A stretch of DNA of 64,000 bases from SHWC01 sp050173345 (GCA_050173345.1 JBFXKW010000016.1:1-64000); one strand, 5' to 3'; counted from the first letter of the stretch, positions 7,333 through 16,887 are shown. Numbers and translations: made by a program. Notes: generated from the sequence alone by a model not told the origin.

Positions 7333-9441
7333 ATGGCTGAGTATCTCTGCGGCATCGACATCGGCGGCACCTTCACCGATTGCGTGGTGATCGACGAGGC
7401 CGGGCGCGTCACCACGGCGAAGGCGCCGTCGACGCCCGGCAATTTCGCGAAGGGCATGATGGCGGCGCTCGATGCGGCCGCCGCCAAGGTGCGGCTCGAC
7501 CTGCCCGCGCTCTGCGCCAGCATCGGCCGGCTCTCGCACGGCACGACCGTCGGCACCAACGCGATCATCCAGAAGAAGGGCGTCAAGGTCGGCCTGATCA
7601 CCACCAAAGGCCACAACGACGTGATCCACATCATGCGCGGCTCGCGCGGCCTGACCGGCCAGGAGATCCGCCAGGTGGTGCACATCCCGGAGAGCCGCAA
7701 GCCCGACCCGATCGTGCCGAAGGCGCTGATCGAGGGCGTCTCCGAGCGGGTGGACTGCTTCGGCAAGGTCGTGGTGCCGCTCAACGAAGCCGAGGCCGAG
7801 GCGGCGATCAGGACGCTGGTCGCCAAGGGCGTCAACGCGATCGCGATCTGCTTCCTCTGGTCGTTCCTGGAGCCGAGCCATGAGCGGCGCGTCAAGGAGA
7901 TGGTCGAGCGCATCGCGCCCGGCCTCTTCGTCACCACGAGCGTCGACCTGGTGCCGAAATGGGGCGAGTACGAGCGCACCGCCGCGGTCGCGCTCAACGC
8001 CTATATCGGGCCGCTGGTGACCGGCTATCTCGCCGGGGTCGATGGCGACGTGAAGGGCCTCGGCTATCGCCACCCGCTGCAGATCACGCAGTGCGGCGGC
8101 GGCACCATCTCGGTCTCGCGCGCCATGGGCGCACCGCTGCTCACGCTCGATTCCGGGCCGGTCGCCGGCGTCATGGGCTCGCAATACCTCGGCGAGCTGA
8201 TGGGCTACCCGAACGTGATCACGACCGACATGGGCGGCACCTCGTTCGACGTCGGCGTGATCCACAACGGCCTGCCCGGCTTCTCCTACAAGAGCCTGGT
8301 GCACCAGTACGAATATTATCTGGCCAAGGTCGACGTGCAGACGATCGGCGCCGGCGGCGGCAGCCTGGTGACCGTCGACCCGGTGAGCGGCGCGATGAAG
8401 GTCGGCCCAGAAAGCGCCGGCGCCGAGCCCGGCCCGGTCTGCTATGGCCGCGGGGGCACGGTGCCGACCGTGACGGACGCCGACGTCGTGCTCGGCTATC
8501 TCGACCCGGACAATTTCGCGGGCGGCGCCATGCGGCTCGACAAGCCGGGCGCCGAAGCCGCGATCAAGGCGGTCGGCGCGAAGATCGGCCTCGGCCTCAA
8601 CGAATGCGCGAGCGGCATCGCGAAGATCGTCGAGTTCCAGATGGCCGACCTGATCCGCAAGGTGACCGTGCGCAAGGGTCTCGACCCGCGCGACTTCGTG
8701 CTGTTCGCGTTCGGCGGCGCGGGGCCGGTGCATGCCGGCGTGTTCGCGCGCGAGCTCGGCGTCGCCAAGGTGATCGTGCCGCAGAAGGAGACCGCCTCGG
8801 TTTGGTGCGCGTTCGGCGCCGCGGCGGCCGACGTGCTGCACCTTTATGAACGCGTCGAGATCATGCGCTCGCCGTTCGACGCGGCGCGCATCGAGCGGCT
8901 GTTGAAGGAGCTGAAGGCGCGCGCCGATGAAGACCTCGACGAGGACGGCGCCGCGCCCGAGCGCAGGCTCTACCGCTTCTCGATCGACATGCGCCACAAG
9001 GGCCAGATCAACGAGGTCGAGGTCGAGCTCGCCGGCGAGGCCATGGGCGCGGGCGATCTCGATCGCCTCAGCGCCGAGTTCTTCAAGCGCTACGAGGCGC
9101 TCTACGGCCGCGGCTCGTCGCTGCCCGGCGCGCCGCTCGAGATCGTCACCTTCCGCTGCCGCGCGCGGGTCGACGTGGCGAAACCCAAGCTGCTCCCGGC
9201 CGAGACGCTGACCGAGGCGATCCCGCCCGAGGCGCGCCGCAAGGCCCGGCCGATCTACTGGGCGGAACTGGGCCACGCCGCCGAGACGCCGATCTATGAC
9301 GGCCACGCCCTCCTGCCCGGCAACCGGATCGAGGGCCCATGCGTCGCCGAGACGCGCGACACCTCGGTCGTCGTCCACCCCGGCGAGACGCTGATGGTGG
9401 ACCGCTTCGGTAATTTCGAGATCATTCTCGGCACCGCCTGA
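7333..9441 (+). CDS. Hydantoinase/oxoprolinase subunit A (ATP-dependent)
   Basis: 702 aa, full length for HyuA/acetone-carboxylase-beta-like proteins. The N-terminal ASKHA ATPase motif is GIDIGGTFTDCVV, followed by SHGTTVGTNA, TTDMGGTSFDVG and FGGAGPVHA. Such proteins activate a lactam, hydantoin or ketone by phosphorylation and hand it to the B subunit. The ATG was chosen for AGGGGAG at the right distance; a longer reading 24 codons upstream has no site. It pairs with the B subunit 20 bp downstream. Confidence 0.93.
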   Translation: MAEYLCGIDIGGTFTDCVVIDEAGRVTTAKAPSTPGNFAKGMMAALDAAAAKVRLDLPALCASIGRLSHGTTVGTNAIIQKKGVKVGLITTKGHNDVIHIMRGSRGLTGQEIRQVVHIPESRKPDPIVPKALIEGVSERVDCFGKVVVPLNEAEAEAAIRTLVAKGVNAIAICFLWSFLEPSHERRVKEMVERIAPGLFVTTSVDLVPKWGEYERTAAVALNAYIGPLVTGYLAGVDGDVKGLGYRHPLQITQCGGGTISVSRAMGAPLLTLDSGPVAGVMGSQYLGELMGYPNVITTDMGGTSFDVGVIHNGLPGFSYKSLVHQYEYYLAKVDVQTIGAGGGSLVTVDPVSGAMKVGPESAGAEPGPVCYGRGGTVPTVTDADVVLGYLDPDNFAGGAMRLDKPGAEAAIKAVGAKIGLGLNECASGIAKIVEFQMADLIRKVTVRKGLDPRDFVLFAFGGAGPVHAGVFARELGVAKVIVPQKETASVWCAFGAAAADVLHLYERVEIMRSPFDAARIERLLKELKARADEDLDEDGAAPERRLYRFSIDMRHKGQINEVEVELAGEAMGAGDLDRLSAEFFKRYEALYGRGSSLPGAPLEIVTFRCRARVDVAKPKLLPAETLTEAIPPEARRKARPIYWAELGHAAETPIYDGHALLPGNRIEGPCVAETRDTSVVVHPGETLMVDRFGNFEIILGTA

Positions 9442-9461
9442 CGAGAGCGAGGACCACGCCC

Positions 9462-11750
9462 ATGCCGCGCATCAGTGAAATGACCGATACCCGCTTCGAC
9501 GGCGTGGTCAATCCCTACGTGCCGCCGAAGCAGCTCAAGATCGCGCCGCAGCTCAAGCTGCACCGCCACGCCGAGGCCAACATCGACCCCGTGACCTACG
9601 AGGTGGTGCGCCACAATCTCTGGAACGTGAACGAGGAGCACGGCGCGACCATCCAGCGCATCTCGGGCTCGCCGGTCGCGATGTACGCGCTCGACCTCAA
9701 CCCTTCGATCCTCACCGAGGACGCCGAGTTCGTCTATTTCGGCCCGTACATGCAGTACATGTCCGGTGTCACCGACACCCAGGTGAAATGGATCCTCGAA
9801 AACCGCAGCGACAATCCCGGCATCAAACCGGGCGACATGTTCCTCGCCAACGATCCCTGGGTCGGTGCGGCGCACCAGATGGACGTCATGCTGATCTGCC
9901 CGGTGTTCCACGGCGACGAGCTGTTCTGCTGGATCACCAACTGCCTGCACCAGTACGACATCGGCGGCATCACGCCCGGCAGCTTCTGCCCCGCGGCCGA
10001 GAACGCCTTCGAGGAAGGGATCCTGATCCCGCCGGTCAAGATCGTCGAGAACGACACGGTGCGCCGGGATATCGAGGAGCTCTATCTGCGCTCGTCGCGC
10101 AAGCCCTCCCTCGTGCAGCTCGACTTCCATGCCCAGCTCGCCGGCAACATGACCGCCAAGGCGCGCATCCACGGCCTGATCGAGCGCTACGGTGCGAGCA
10201 CGGTGAAGGGCGTGATGCGCCGCATCATCGACAACGCCGAGACCGCCTTCCTCCAGAAGCTCGAACAGATTCCGGACGGGCGCTGGGCCGACCGCACCTA
10301 TGTCGAGGCGTGCCGGCCGGGCGACCGGCGCACGCACCGGGTGATGATCTCGCTCGAGAAGCGCGGCAACAAGCTGATCTTCACCAATGACGGCACCGCG
10401 CCGCAGGACGGCGCGATGAACGCCACCTATTCGGGCTGGCGCGGCTCGGTGATGGTGGCGATCAACGAGCTCTTGGCATGGGACCAGTATTTCGCGGTCG
10501 GCGGCGCGCTCCGCCATATCGAGTTCGACCCGACGCCCGGCACGCTCAACTGCGCCAACTTCCCGGCCTCGGTCTCGACCGCGCCGACCCAGGCGATGGA
10601 GATCTCGCTCTACCCCGCCTACAACATCATCTCGAAGATGCTCTACACGGTACCGGAGCTTCGGGCCGACATCATGGGCATCGGCGGCACCAGCCAGTGG
10701 CCCACCACCATCTTCCGCGGCATCGACCAGTGGGGCGAGCGCTACGGCTATCTCCTGATCGACCCGATCGGCGGCGCCATCGGCGCCTTTGCGAAAGGCG
10801 ACGGCATCAACACCGGCGGCCAGTCGCGCACGCCGATTGGCCAACTTCCCAATGTCGAGCACAACGAGCAGAACTTCCCGCTGCTCGTGCTCTATCGCAA
10901 GGAGCTGCCGGATTCGGGCGGCGCGGGCCGCTTCCGCGGCGGCCTCTCGGCCGAGACCTGCTTCATCCCGCACAACACGAGCGAGATCATCCAGGACACG
11001 CTCTCTTCCGGCAACGCGACGCCGACCTCGACCGGCATGATGGCGGGCTATCCTTCCACCACCAACGCCTATGCCTTCGTGCGCGACAGCGACATCGCGG
11101 CGCGCCTCAAGGAAGGCCGCATGATCGAGGACATCGCAGAGGTCAAGGGCCGGCCCGAGCATCTCGAGCTGCGCCAGGAGAACTTCGTGCAACGGCCGGC
11201 GGACGTCTATGCGGTGCGCTGGTCGGGCGGCGGCGGCTTCGGCGACCCGATGCGGCGCGACCTCGCGCTCGTCCAGCACGACCTCGACCATTACAACATC
11301 ACGGCCGAGGCGGCGCTTACCATCTATGGCGCCGTGCTCGACGCGGCGGGACAGGTCAACGTGGCGGCGAGCAAGACGCACCGCGAGCGCGTGCGCGCCG
11401 ACCGCCTCGCCCGCCTGAACGGCAAGGGCAAGCCGCGCAAGCTCGACGGCGCGCTCCTGCTCAACGCGACCGACAATCTCGACGTGCGGCGCGACGGCGC
11501 CAAGCCGCACTGGGCCTGCGGGCACTGCGCCACCGATCTCGGCCCACTTTCCGCCAATTACAAGGACGGCTGCCTGCGCGAGGACAGCCCGGTCTCTGCC
11601 TCCAACCCGCTGGTCGGCGACCCGCACCTGTTCGTGGACGACGACGTGGCGTTCCGCCGCTTCTTCTGCCCGGGCTGCGGCACCGAGATCGAAAACGAGA
11701 TCGCGGTCGAGCGCGACCCGCCGCTGCGCGACATCGAGATCGTGGCGTAG
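9462..11750 (+). CDS. Hydantoinase B-type subunit with C-terminal four-Cys module
   Basis: 762 aa, longer than plain HyuB (about 520-600). Residues 1-600 carry the hydantoinase B/oxoprolinase domain (DPVTYEVVRHNLW, FLANDPWVGAAHQMD, WSGGGGFGDP). The extra C-terminus holds two CxxC pairs, Cys686/689 and Cys736/739, in a layout like the small gamma (metal-ribbon) subunit of acetone and acetophenone carboxylases. It is likely a fusion of catalytic and gamma subunits, and the substrate may therefore be a ketone or lactam rather than a hydantoin. Confidence 0.88.
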   Translation: MPRISEMTDTRFDGVVNPYVPPKQLKIAPQLKLHRHAEANIDPVTYEVVRHNLWNVNEEHGATIQRISGSPVAMYALDLNPSILTEDAEFVYFGPYMQYMSGVTDTQVKWILENRSDNPGIKPGDMFLANDPWVGAAHQMDVMLICPVFHGDELFCWITNCLHQYDIGGITPGSFCPAAENAFEEGILIPPVKIVENDTVRRDIEELYLRSSRKPSLVQLDFHAQLAGNMTAKARIHGLIERYGASTVKGVMRRIIDNAETAFLQKLEQIPDGRWADRTYVEACRPGDRRTHRVMISLEKRGNKLIFTNDGTAPQDGAMNATYSGWRGSVMVAINELLAWDQYFAVGGALRHIEFDPTPGTLNCANFPASVSTAPTQAMEISLYPAYNIISKMLYTVPELRADIMGIGGTSQWPTTIFRGIDQWGERYGYLLIDPIGGAIGAFAKGDGINTGGQSRTPIGQLPNVEHNEQNFPLLVLYRKELPDSGGAGRFRGGLSAETCFIPHNTSEIIQDTLSSGNATPTSTGMMAGYPSTTNAYAFVRDSDIAARLKEGRMIEDIAEVKGRPEHLELRQENFVQRPADVYAVRWSGGGGFGDPMRRDLALVQHDLDHYNITAEAALTIYGAVLDAAGQVNVAASKTHRERVRADRLARLNGKGKPRKLDGALLLNATDNLDVRRDGAKPHWACGHCATDLGPLSANYKDGCLREDSPVSASNPLVGDPHLFVDDDVAFRRFFCPGCGTEIENEIAVERDPPLRDIEIVA

Positions 11751-11852
11751 CCGCGCCGCCTTCCCGCTTCTGGCGGCGGGTGGCAAAGCCGACTAATCTC
11801 TGCCGGCGAGGGCGGGCTCCACCTGCCCTGGAGAGCAGGAGGAATCGGCCGC

Positions 11853-12701
11853 GTGGACACCCCGGTTTGGCGCTTCTACCCGATCTCGGGCCCGAGAGCC
11901 TATGAGGAGGTGGTCGACCAGATCACCTTCGCGATCCGCTCAGGCGCCTTCCGTCCCGGTATGCGCCTGCCGCTGGTCGAGGAGCTCTCCGAATCGATGG
12001 GCGTGAGCCGGCCGACCATCGGCGAGGCGATCCGCGTGCTGAGCAAGGCGGGCGTGCTGGTCTCGCAGCGCGGCGCCGCCGGCGGCGTCACCGTGGTGAG
12101 CGACGACATCCCGGATTCGATGATCATGCGCCAGCCCTCGGGCTGGCGCGAGGCCTCGACCCGCGAGCTGATCGAGGCGCGCCGCGCGATCGAGATGCGG
12201 CTCGCACTGCTCGCGGGCGAGCGGGCGACCGAGAGCGACTTCACCGCCATGCGCTACGCGATCGACCAGCTCAAGGCCGATCCCCACGCCGACACGATGC
12301 GCCGCCTGCACTACGACCATCTGTTCCACTACGCGATGGCGCGCGCGGCGCGCAGCGAGCTGCTCGCCTACTATCAGCACCAGGTGCTCGAGCAGCTTCA
12401 CTACCGCTTCCGCGAGCTGATCGAGGACGAGGCGCAGACCCTCTCGATCGCCGAGCTGCACGAGGAGACCCTGGCAAGCCTGCGCTCGCGCGATCCGAAG
12501 CGGATCGAGGCCGCGATGGGCAAGCACCTTCACTGGCTCGAATCGCGGGCGAGCGACGAGCGATTGCCGGCCCGGCAGGGACGCCGGAAGAAGAGTGCCG
12601 CGCACGGCACGGTCGGCAAGGCGCGGCAAGCCCGCGCTTCCGGCCACGGCACGGCGGCGCACCGGCCGAGCGCAACCCGCCGCGCACCGGTGCGGACCTG
12701 A
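11853..12701 (+). CDS. GntR-family regulator, FCD (FadR) subgroup
   Basis: 282 aa, GTG start with AGGAGGAA upstream. A winged helix (about 15-85) includes AYEEVVDQITFAIRSGAFRPGMRLPLVEELSES split around the usual turn, then SRPTIGEAIRVLSKAGVLVSQRG. It is followed by an FCD effector domain with ELIEARRAIE and metal-site histidines (YDHLFHYAM). The last 45 residues are a basic, low-complexity tail absent from most relatives. Its place directly after hyuAB makes it the probable local regulator of that pair. Confidence 0.88.
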   Translation: MDTPVWRFYPISGPRAYEEVVDQITFAIRSGAFRPGMRLPLVEELSESMGVSRPTIGEAIRVLSKAGVLVSQRGAAGGVTVVSDDIPDSMIMRQPSGWREASTRELIEARRAIEMRLALLAGERATESDFTAMRYAIDQLKADPHADTMRRLHYDHLFHYAMARAARSELLAYYQHQVLEQLHYRFRELIEDEAQTLSIAELHEETLASLRSRDPKRIEAAMGKHLHWLESRASDERLPARQGRRKKSAAHGTVGKARQARASGHGTAAHRPSATRRAPVRT

Positions 12702-12790
12702 TCAGGATTTCTTAGGACGGCGAGTTAGGGCCGAATCGCCCCTCACCCGACTACGGCTAGGCTCGCTGACTGCTCGCCAGGCCTCCGTAT

Positions 12791-12812
12791 CCCTCTCCCC
12801 TCCGGGAGAGGG
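12791..12812. terminator. Hairpin between convergent genes
   Basis: CCCTCTCCC / GGGAGAGGG forms a perfect 9-bp stem with a CTCC loop, between the convergent GntR gene and the secreted-protein gene. No T-tract follows, so it may be one of the repetitive intergenic palindromes (it shares GGAGAGGGTCAGGGTG with the element near 0.25 kb) that also works as a bidirectional terminator. Confidence 0.5.
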
Positions 12813-12825
12813 TCAGGGTGGGTGG

Positions 12826-13191
12826 TCAGTTCGCGCCGGTCGCGCCGGCGATCAGGCTCTGGATCTCGGGCATGTCGCCGATGGTCACGTTGGTCGAGAC
12901 CACGCTCTGCTGGCTGGACAGCGTGCCGGTGTTCACCATCATCACGTTGACGCCGCCGCTGTTCTCCTGGCTCAACCCGCTGATGTCGCCGGTCGTGAAG
13001 CCGGCCGAGCCGCCGTCGAGCGGCATGCCGCCGATCGAGATCGGGCTCGAGGCGATCACATTGTCCAGATTGGCGACGGTGAGCTGAACCGTCGTGCCTT
13101 CATTGCCGCTCAGGAGGTCGGCCGCCTTGGCCTGCCCCATCAACGAGCCGCCGAGCAGCAACGCCGCCGCCGCACCGATCACGTACCGCAT
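12826..13191 (-). CDS. Small secreted protein with Asn/Ser/Gly/Val-rich mature part
   Basis: 121 aa. Clear signal peptide MRYVIGAAAALLLGGSLMGQAKA with likely cleavage after AKA. The mature part is rich in N, S, G, V, T and Q (for example SGGVNVMMVNTG then SSQQSVVSTN), spaced in a way that recalls curlin-type or adhesive beta-strand proteins; that resemblance is only by eye. It has no cysteines. Its promoter region contains three CtrA-like sites, suggesting cell-cycle or surface-structure regulation. I do not recognise the family. Confidence 0.75.
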   Translation of the reverse strand: MRYVIGAAAALLLGGSLMGQAKAADLLSGNEGTTVQLTVANLDNVIASSPISIGGMPLDGGSAGFTTGDISGLSQENSGGVNVMMVNTGTLSSQQSVVSTNVTIGDMPEIQSLIAGATGAN

Positions 13192-13244
13192 CGCTTGGTC
13201 CTCGCCAGATCAATGGAACTGGCGAGAGTGATACCAGCGTATAG

Positions 13245-13318
13245 TTAAACGACCCTTTATAAACCAAGCAAAAACTCGTTAACCATTCAGTAATAAACCG
13301 CTTTAACCTTCCGTTAAC
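13245..13318. promoter_or_regulatory. Tandem CtrA-like binding sites
   Basis: An AT-rich patch upstream of the secreted-protein gene. It contains an exact TTAA-N7-TTAA (13303-13317) and two near matches, TTAA-N7-TTTA (13245-13259) and TTAA-N7-GTAA (13279-13293). TTAA-N7-TTAA is the consensus bound by the alphaproteobacterial master regulator CtrA. The only gene reading away from it is the minus-strand secreted protein; the other neighbour ends here. Confidence 0.6.
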
Positions 13319-13347
13319 CTTGGCGCTAACATCCGGCTATCGAACGG

Positions 13348-14313
13348 CTATTTGAGCCTGCTCAGCACCTCCGCCGCGAACGCCTCGATGCGGTCGAGCG
13401 TCTCCTGGCGCGTCGCGCTCAGGAAGTTGAAGAGCACATGGTTGACGCCGAGCTCTTTCAGCGCGGCGAGGTCGCCCGCGATGTCGTCCGCGCCGCCGGT
13501 CAGCAGCATGCGCTCGCCGTCGCCCGCCTTGGCCGGCGCGCCGGTGCCCGCGGTCCAGACCGACCAATAGGCGAGGTCGAGCGTCGCGGGATCGCGCTTC
13601 TCCTCCTCGGCCAGGCGCTTGAGCTCACCGAGCGCGGCGCGGTAGCGCTTGAGCGAATCGAGCGGCGCCTTCGGGTTGCAGCCGATCGGGTACCAGGCAT
13701 CGCCGCGCTTGACCGCGCGCCGCATGGCCGGCCTGCTCTCGCCGCCGACCCAGATCGGCGGGTGCGGCTGCTGCTTCGGCTTCGGCGCGAAGTAGAGGTC
13801 GGCGAAGCTGCGGTAGCTGCCCTTGAACGCGGGCGCCTCCTTGGTCCAGAGCTCGCGGTAGATGTCGATATACTCGTCCGTCACCCGGCCGCGCTCCTCA
13901 TAGGGCGGCGCGCCGACCGCGACGAACTCCTCAGGCATCCAGCCGGCGCCGCAGCCGAGGATGGTGCGCCCGCCCGACAGGTGGTCGATGGTCGAGACCA
14001 GCTTCGCCGTCAGCATCGGCTCGCGATAGGGCACCACCATCACCGAGGTGAGCAGCCTGGCCTTCGTGGTCTGGGCCGCCACGCTCGCCATCAGGGCGAG
14101 CGGCTCCAGGCACTCGCCGGCGCCGAGCGTCGCGAAGGTGAGCGTGCCGTCGGGCGAATAGGGATAGTTGGCCGCGATGGTGCGCGGGATGATGATGTGG
14201 TCGGGGATCGCCAGGAGGGAATAGCCGCACGCCTCGCCCTTGCGCGCGATCGCCACGATGTCGTCATTGTGCGCGAGCGGGCCGCCGTTCGGGATGTTGA
14301 AGCCGAATTCCAT
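13348..14313 (-). CDS. LLM-class F420-dependent-type oxidoreductase
   Basis: 321 aa, a luciferase-like TIM-barrel monooxygenase/reductase. It begins MEFGFNIPNGG, with GGRTILGCGAGWMPEEF and PPIWVGGESRPAMRRAV as the family's cofactor-binding signatures. Proteins with this layout are annotated as F420-dependent. FMN use cannot be excluded by motif alone, but the divergent F420 biosynthesis operon directly next door argues for F420H2. The start is set by GGAGGAG before the ATG. The substrate is unknown. Confidence 0.85.
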   Translation of the reverse strand: MEFGFNIPNGGPLAHNDDIVAIARKGEACGYSLLAIPDHIIIPRTIAANYPYSPDGTLTFATLGAGECLEPLALMASVAAQTTKARLLTSVMVVPYREPMLTAKLVSTIDHLSGGRTILGCGAGWMPEEFVAVGAPPYEERGRVTDEYIDIYRELWTKEAPAFKGSYRSFADLYFAPKPKQQPHPPIWVGGESRPAMRRAVKRGDAWYPIGCNPKAPLDSLKRYRAALGELKRLAEEEKRDPATLDLAYWSVWTAGTGAPAKAGDGERMLLTGGADDIAGDLAALKELGVNHVLFNFLSATRQETLDRIEAFAAEVLSRLK

Positions 14314-14429
14314 GGCTCTCCTCCGCCTGGGTGCGATGTGCCGTATCGGCCTCCCTGCTAGCGGGATTTTCCGCCTGCCGCAAGCGACCGCGCCATGCGA
14401 TTGCGCCGCCACCGCCCGGCTGGTGTAGG

Positions 14430-15620
14430 ATGCGGGACTTGGCCGGACGCCTCGCGGCGACGGCGATCACGGATCGGGTCATGACGGACGGGCTGAAACA
14501 GGTGGATTTCCTGGCGCTGGGCGGCATCTCCGGCAGCGCGCTGGATGCGTTGTGCCGCGCCGCGTCGGATGTGCGCGATGCGCACTGGGGCCGTGTCGTG
14601 ACCTATTCCCGCAAGGTCTTTGTGCCCTTGACCACGCTGTGCCGCGACGATTGCGGCTATTGCGCCTTCGTCAAGCGCCCGGGCGAGCCCGGCGCGCGCG
14701 TCATGACGCCTGACGAGGTGATGGCGGTGGTCGAAGCCGGCGCCGCGCTCGGCTGCAAGGAGGTGCTGTTCAGCCTGGGCGAGAAGCCGGAGCGGCGCTA
14801 CCAGATGGCGCGCGACGCCCTCGCCCGGCTCGGCCATGCCCGCATGACCGACTATGTGCGGGCGATGTGCGAGCGCGTGCTGGACGAGATCGGCCTCCTG
14901 CCTCACGTCAACGCCGGCACGCTCGACGACGACGAGATCGCCATGTTGAAGCCGGTGAGCGGCAGCATGGGCATGATGCTCGAGAGCGTCAGCAAGCGCC
15001 TCTGTGCGCCGGGGGGGCCGCATCATGGCTGCCCCGACAAGGTGCCGGTGCAGCGCTTGCGTACCCTGGAGCGCGCGGGCCGCCAGGGCGTGCCATTCAC
15101 CACCGGCATCCTGATCGGCATCGGCGAGAGCTGGGCCGAGCGGATCGAGACCTTGCAGGCGATCGACGAGATCCACGCCCGCTACGGCCACATCCAGGAG
15201 GTCATCGTCCAGAACTTCCGCGCCAAGCCCGGCATCCCGATGGCTGACCATCCCGAGCCCGACCATGACGACATGCGCCGCACGCTCGCGGCCGCGCGCC
15301 TGATCCTGGCGCCGGAGATCAGCCTTCAGGCGCCGCCCAACCTGGCGCCTGACTATCTCGACTATCTGGATTGCGGGCTCAACGACTGGGGCGGCATCTC
15401 GCCGCTGACCGTCGATCACATCAACCCGGAGCGCGCCTGGCCGCATATCGGCGACCTGGCGAAGGCCTGCGCGCGCAAGGACTATCGATTGCAGGAGCGC
15501 CTCACCGTCTATTCCCGCTATATCGCCGATGGCGAGCGCTATCTCGATGGGGCTGTGGCGCGTCGCATCGGCGCGCTCGCACGGGATGACGGCTTGGCGC
15601 TGCAACAGGTGGAATCATGA
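14430..15620 (+). CDS. cofG: 7,8-didemethyl-8-hydroxy-5-deazariboflavin synthase subunit CofG
   Basis: About 396 aa, radical SAM. The cluster motif is Cys71-x3-Cys75-x2-Cys78 (CRDDCGYC), typical of CofG. With CofH it builds the F420 chromophore FO from tyrosine and a flavin-pathway pyrimidine. Conserved stretches include SLGEKPE, VNAGTLDDDE and QNFRAKPGIPM. The start is uncertain: this ATG and another 17 codons later both lack a strong ribosome site. ATGA overlap with cofH makes the pair translationally coupled. Confidence 0.93.
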   Translation: MRDLAGRLAATAITDRVMTDGLKQVDFLALGGISGSALDALCRAASDVRDAHWGRVVTYSRKVFVPLTTLCRDDCGYCAFVKRPGEPGARVMTPDEVMAVVEAGAALGCKEVLFSLGEKPERRYQMARDALARLGHARMTDYVRAMCERVLDEIGLLPHVNAGTLDDDEIAMLKPVSGSMGMMLESVSKRLCAPGGPHHGCPDKVPVQRLRTLERAGRQGVPFTTGILIGIGESWAERIETLQAIDEIHARYGHIQEVIVQNFRAKPGIPMADHPEPDHDDMRRTLAAARLILAPEISLQAPPNLAPDYLDYLDCGLNDWGGISPLTVDHINPERAWPHIGDLAKACARKDYRLQERLTVYSRYIADGERYLDGAVARRIGALARDDGLALQQVES

Positions 15621-16873
15621 TCACCGACCCGACGCTCGCTTCGATCGACACCAGCGACCTCGAAGGCGCGCTCCGCGCCGCCGCCAAGCCGGTGCGCGCA
15701 ATCCTCGATGCGACGCTCGCCGGCGCCGAGCTCAGTGAGGCCGACGCGGTGACGCTGTTCGAGACCGAGGGCGCCGACCTCATCGCCGTGCTCGCGGCGG
15801 CCAACGAAGCGCGCCGCCAGGCCGTTGGCGAGCGCGTGACCTTCGTGGTCAACCGCAACATCAACTTCACCAATGTCTGCTACATGGGCTGCCGCTTCTG
15901 CAACTTCGCGAAGCGGCGCGAGAGCCCGGACGCCGAGCTCTTGCCGCACGAGGAGGTCGCGGCGCGCGCGGCCGAGGCGTGGCAGCGCGGCGGCACCGAG
16001 GTGTGCATCCAGGGCGGCCTGCACCCGAAGATCGCGGGCGATCACTATGCCGGCATCGTGCACGCCATCAAGGCGGCGGTGCCCGAGATGCACATCCACG
16101 CCTTCTCGCCCTTCGAGATCTGGTACGGCGCGCAGAAGTCCCGCCTGCCCTATGCGGAATTCCTCGCCGGGCTGCGCGACGCCGGGCTCGGCTCGGTGCC
16201 CGGCACCGCGGCCGAGATCCTCGACGTCGAGGTGCGCAAGGTGCTCACCCAGGACAAGCTGAGCACCGACCAGTGGGTCGAGATCGTCCGCGCGGTGCAC
16301 GGCGTCGGCCTGCCCTCGACCGCCACCATCATGTACGGCCATGTCGACGCGCCGCGCCACTGGGCCGCGCATATCGGCCTGATCCGCTCGATCCAGAAGG
16401 AGACCGGCGGCTTCACCGAGTTCGTGCCGCTCGGCTTCATCCACTATGATTCGCCGCTCTATCGCGACGTGCCGGGCGTGCGGCCGGGCCCGACGCGCGA
16501 CGAGCACCTAAAGATGCACGCGGTCGCGCGGCTCATGCTCAAGGGCCGGATCGACAACATCCAGGCCTCCTGGGTGAAGCTCGGCCCGGCGCTCGCGCAG
16601 TTCATGCTGAAATGCGGCGCCAACGACCTCGGCGGCACGCTGATGAACGAGAGCATCTCGCGCGCCGCCGGCGCCGAATGGGGCCAGGAGGTCACGCCGC
16701 GCGAGATGGTCGGCATCATCCGCGGCGCGGGCCGGCTGCCGGTGCAGCGTTCGACGCTCTATGGGACCGTCGCGGTCTATGACGCGGCGGACCCCAGCGA
16801 GATCGCGCCGCTGGTGGCGCGCGCCAAGCCGAGCGCGGCGGGCGAGCTGGCGCGCGATTTCCTGCTCTCCTGA
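15617..16873 (+). CDS. cofH: FO synthase subunit CofH
   Basis: 418 aa, radical SAM with Cys88-x3-Cys92-x2-Cys95 (CYMGCRFC). The family segments CIQGGLHP, HAFSPFEIWYGA and ANDLGGTLMNE are present. It generates the 5-amino-5-(4-hydroxybenzyl)-pyrimidine intermediate from tyrosine that CofG closes to FO. Separate CofG and CofH, rather than one fused FbiC, is the arrangement seen in archaea, cyanobacteria and F420-bearing proteobacteria. It overlaps cofG by four bases. Confidence 0.95.
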   Translation: MITDPTLASIDTSDLEGALRAAAKPVRAILDATLAGAELSEADAVTLFETEGADLIAVLAAANEARRQAVGERVTFVVNRNINFTNVCYMGCRFCNFAKRRESPDAELLPHEEVAARAAEAWQRGGTEVCIQGGLHPKIAGDHYAGIVHAIKAAVPEMHIHAFSPFEIWYGAQKSRLPYAEFLAGLRDAGLGSVPGTAAEILDVEVRKVLTQDKLSTDQWVEIVRAVHGVGLPSTATIMYGHVDAPRHWAAHIGLIRSIQKETGGFTEFVPLGFIHYDSPLYRDVPGVRPGPTRDEHLKMHAVARLMLKGRIDNIQASWVKLGPALAQFMLKCGANDLGGTLMNESISRAAGAEWGQEVTPREMVGIIRGAGRLPVQRSTLYGTVAVYDAADPSEIAPLVARAKPSAAGELARDFLLS

Positions 16874-16887
16874 ACGCAGGCCCCGCC

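Noticed and set aside
7228..11786. Very long open frames on the minus strand opposite the hydantoinase genes (over 700 and 800 codons)
   Set aside because: They are His/Arg/Asp/Ala-rich shadows of strongly biased GC-rich genes, with no family motifs or ribosome sites.
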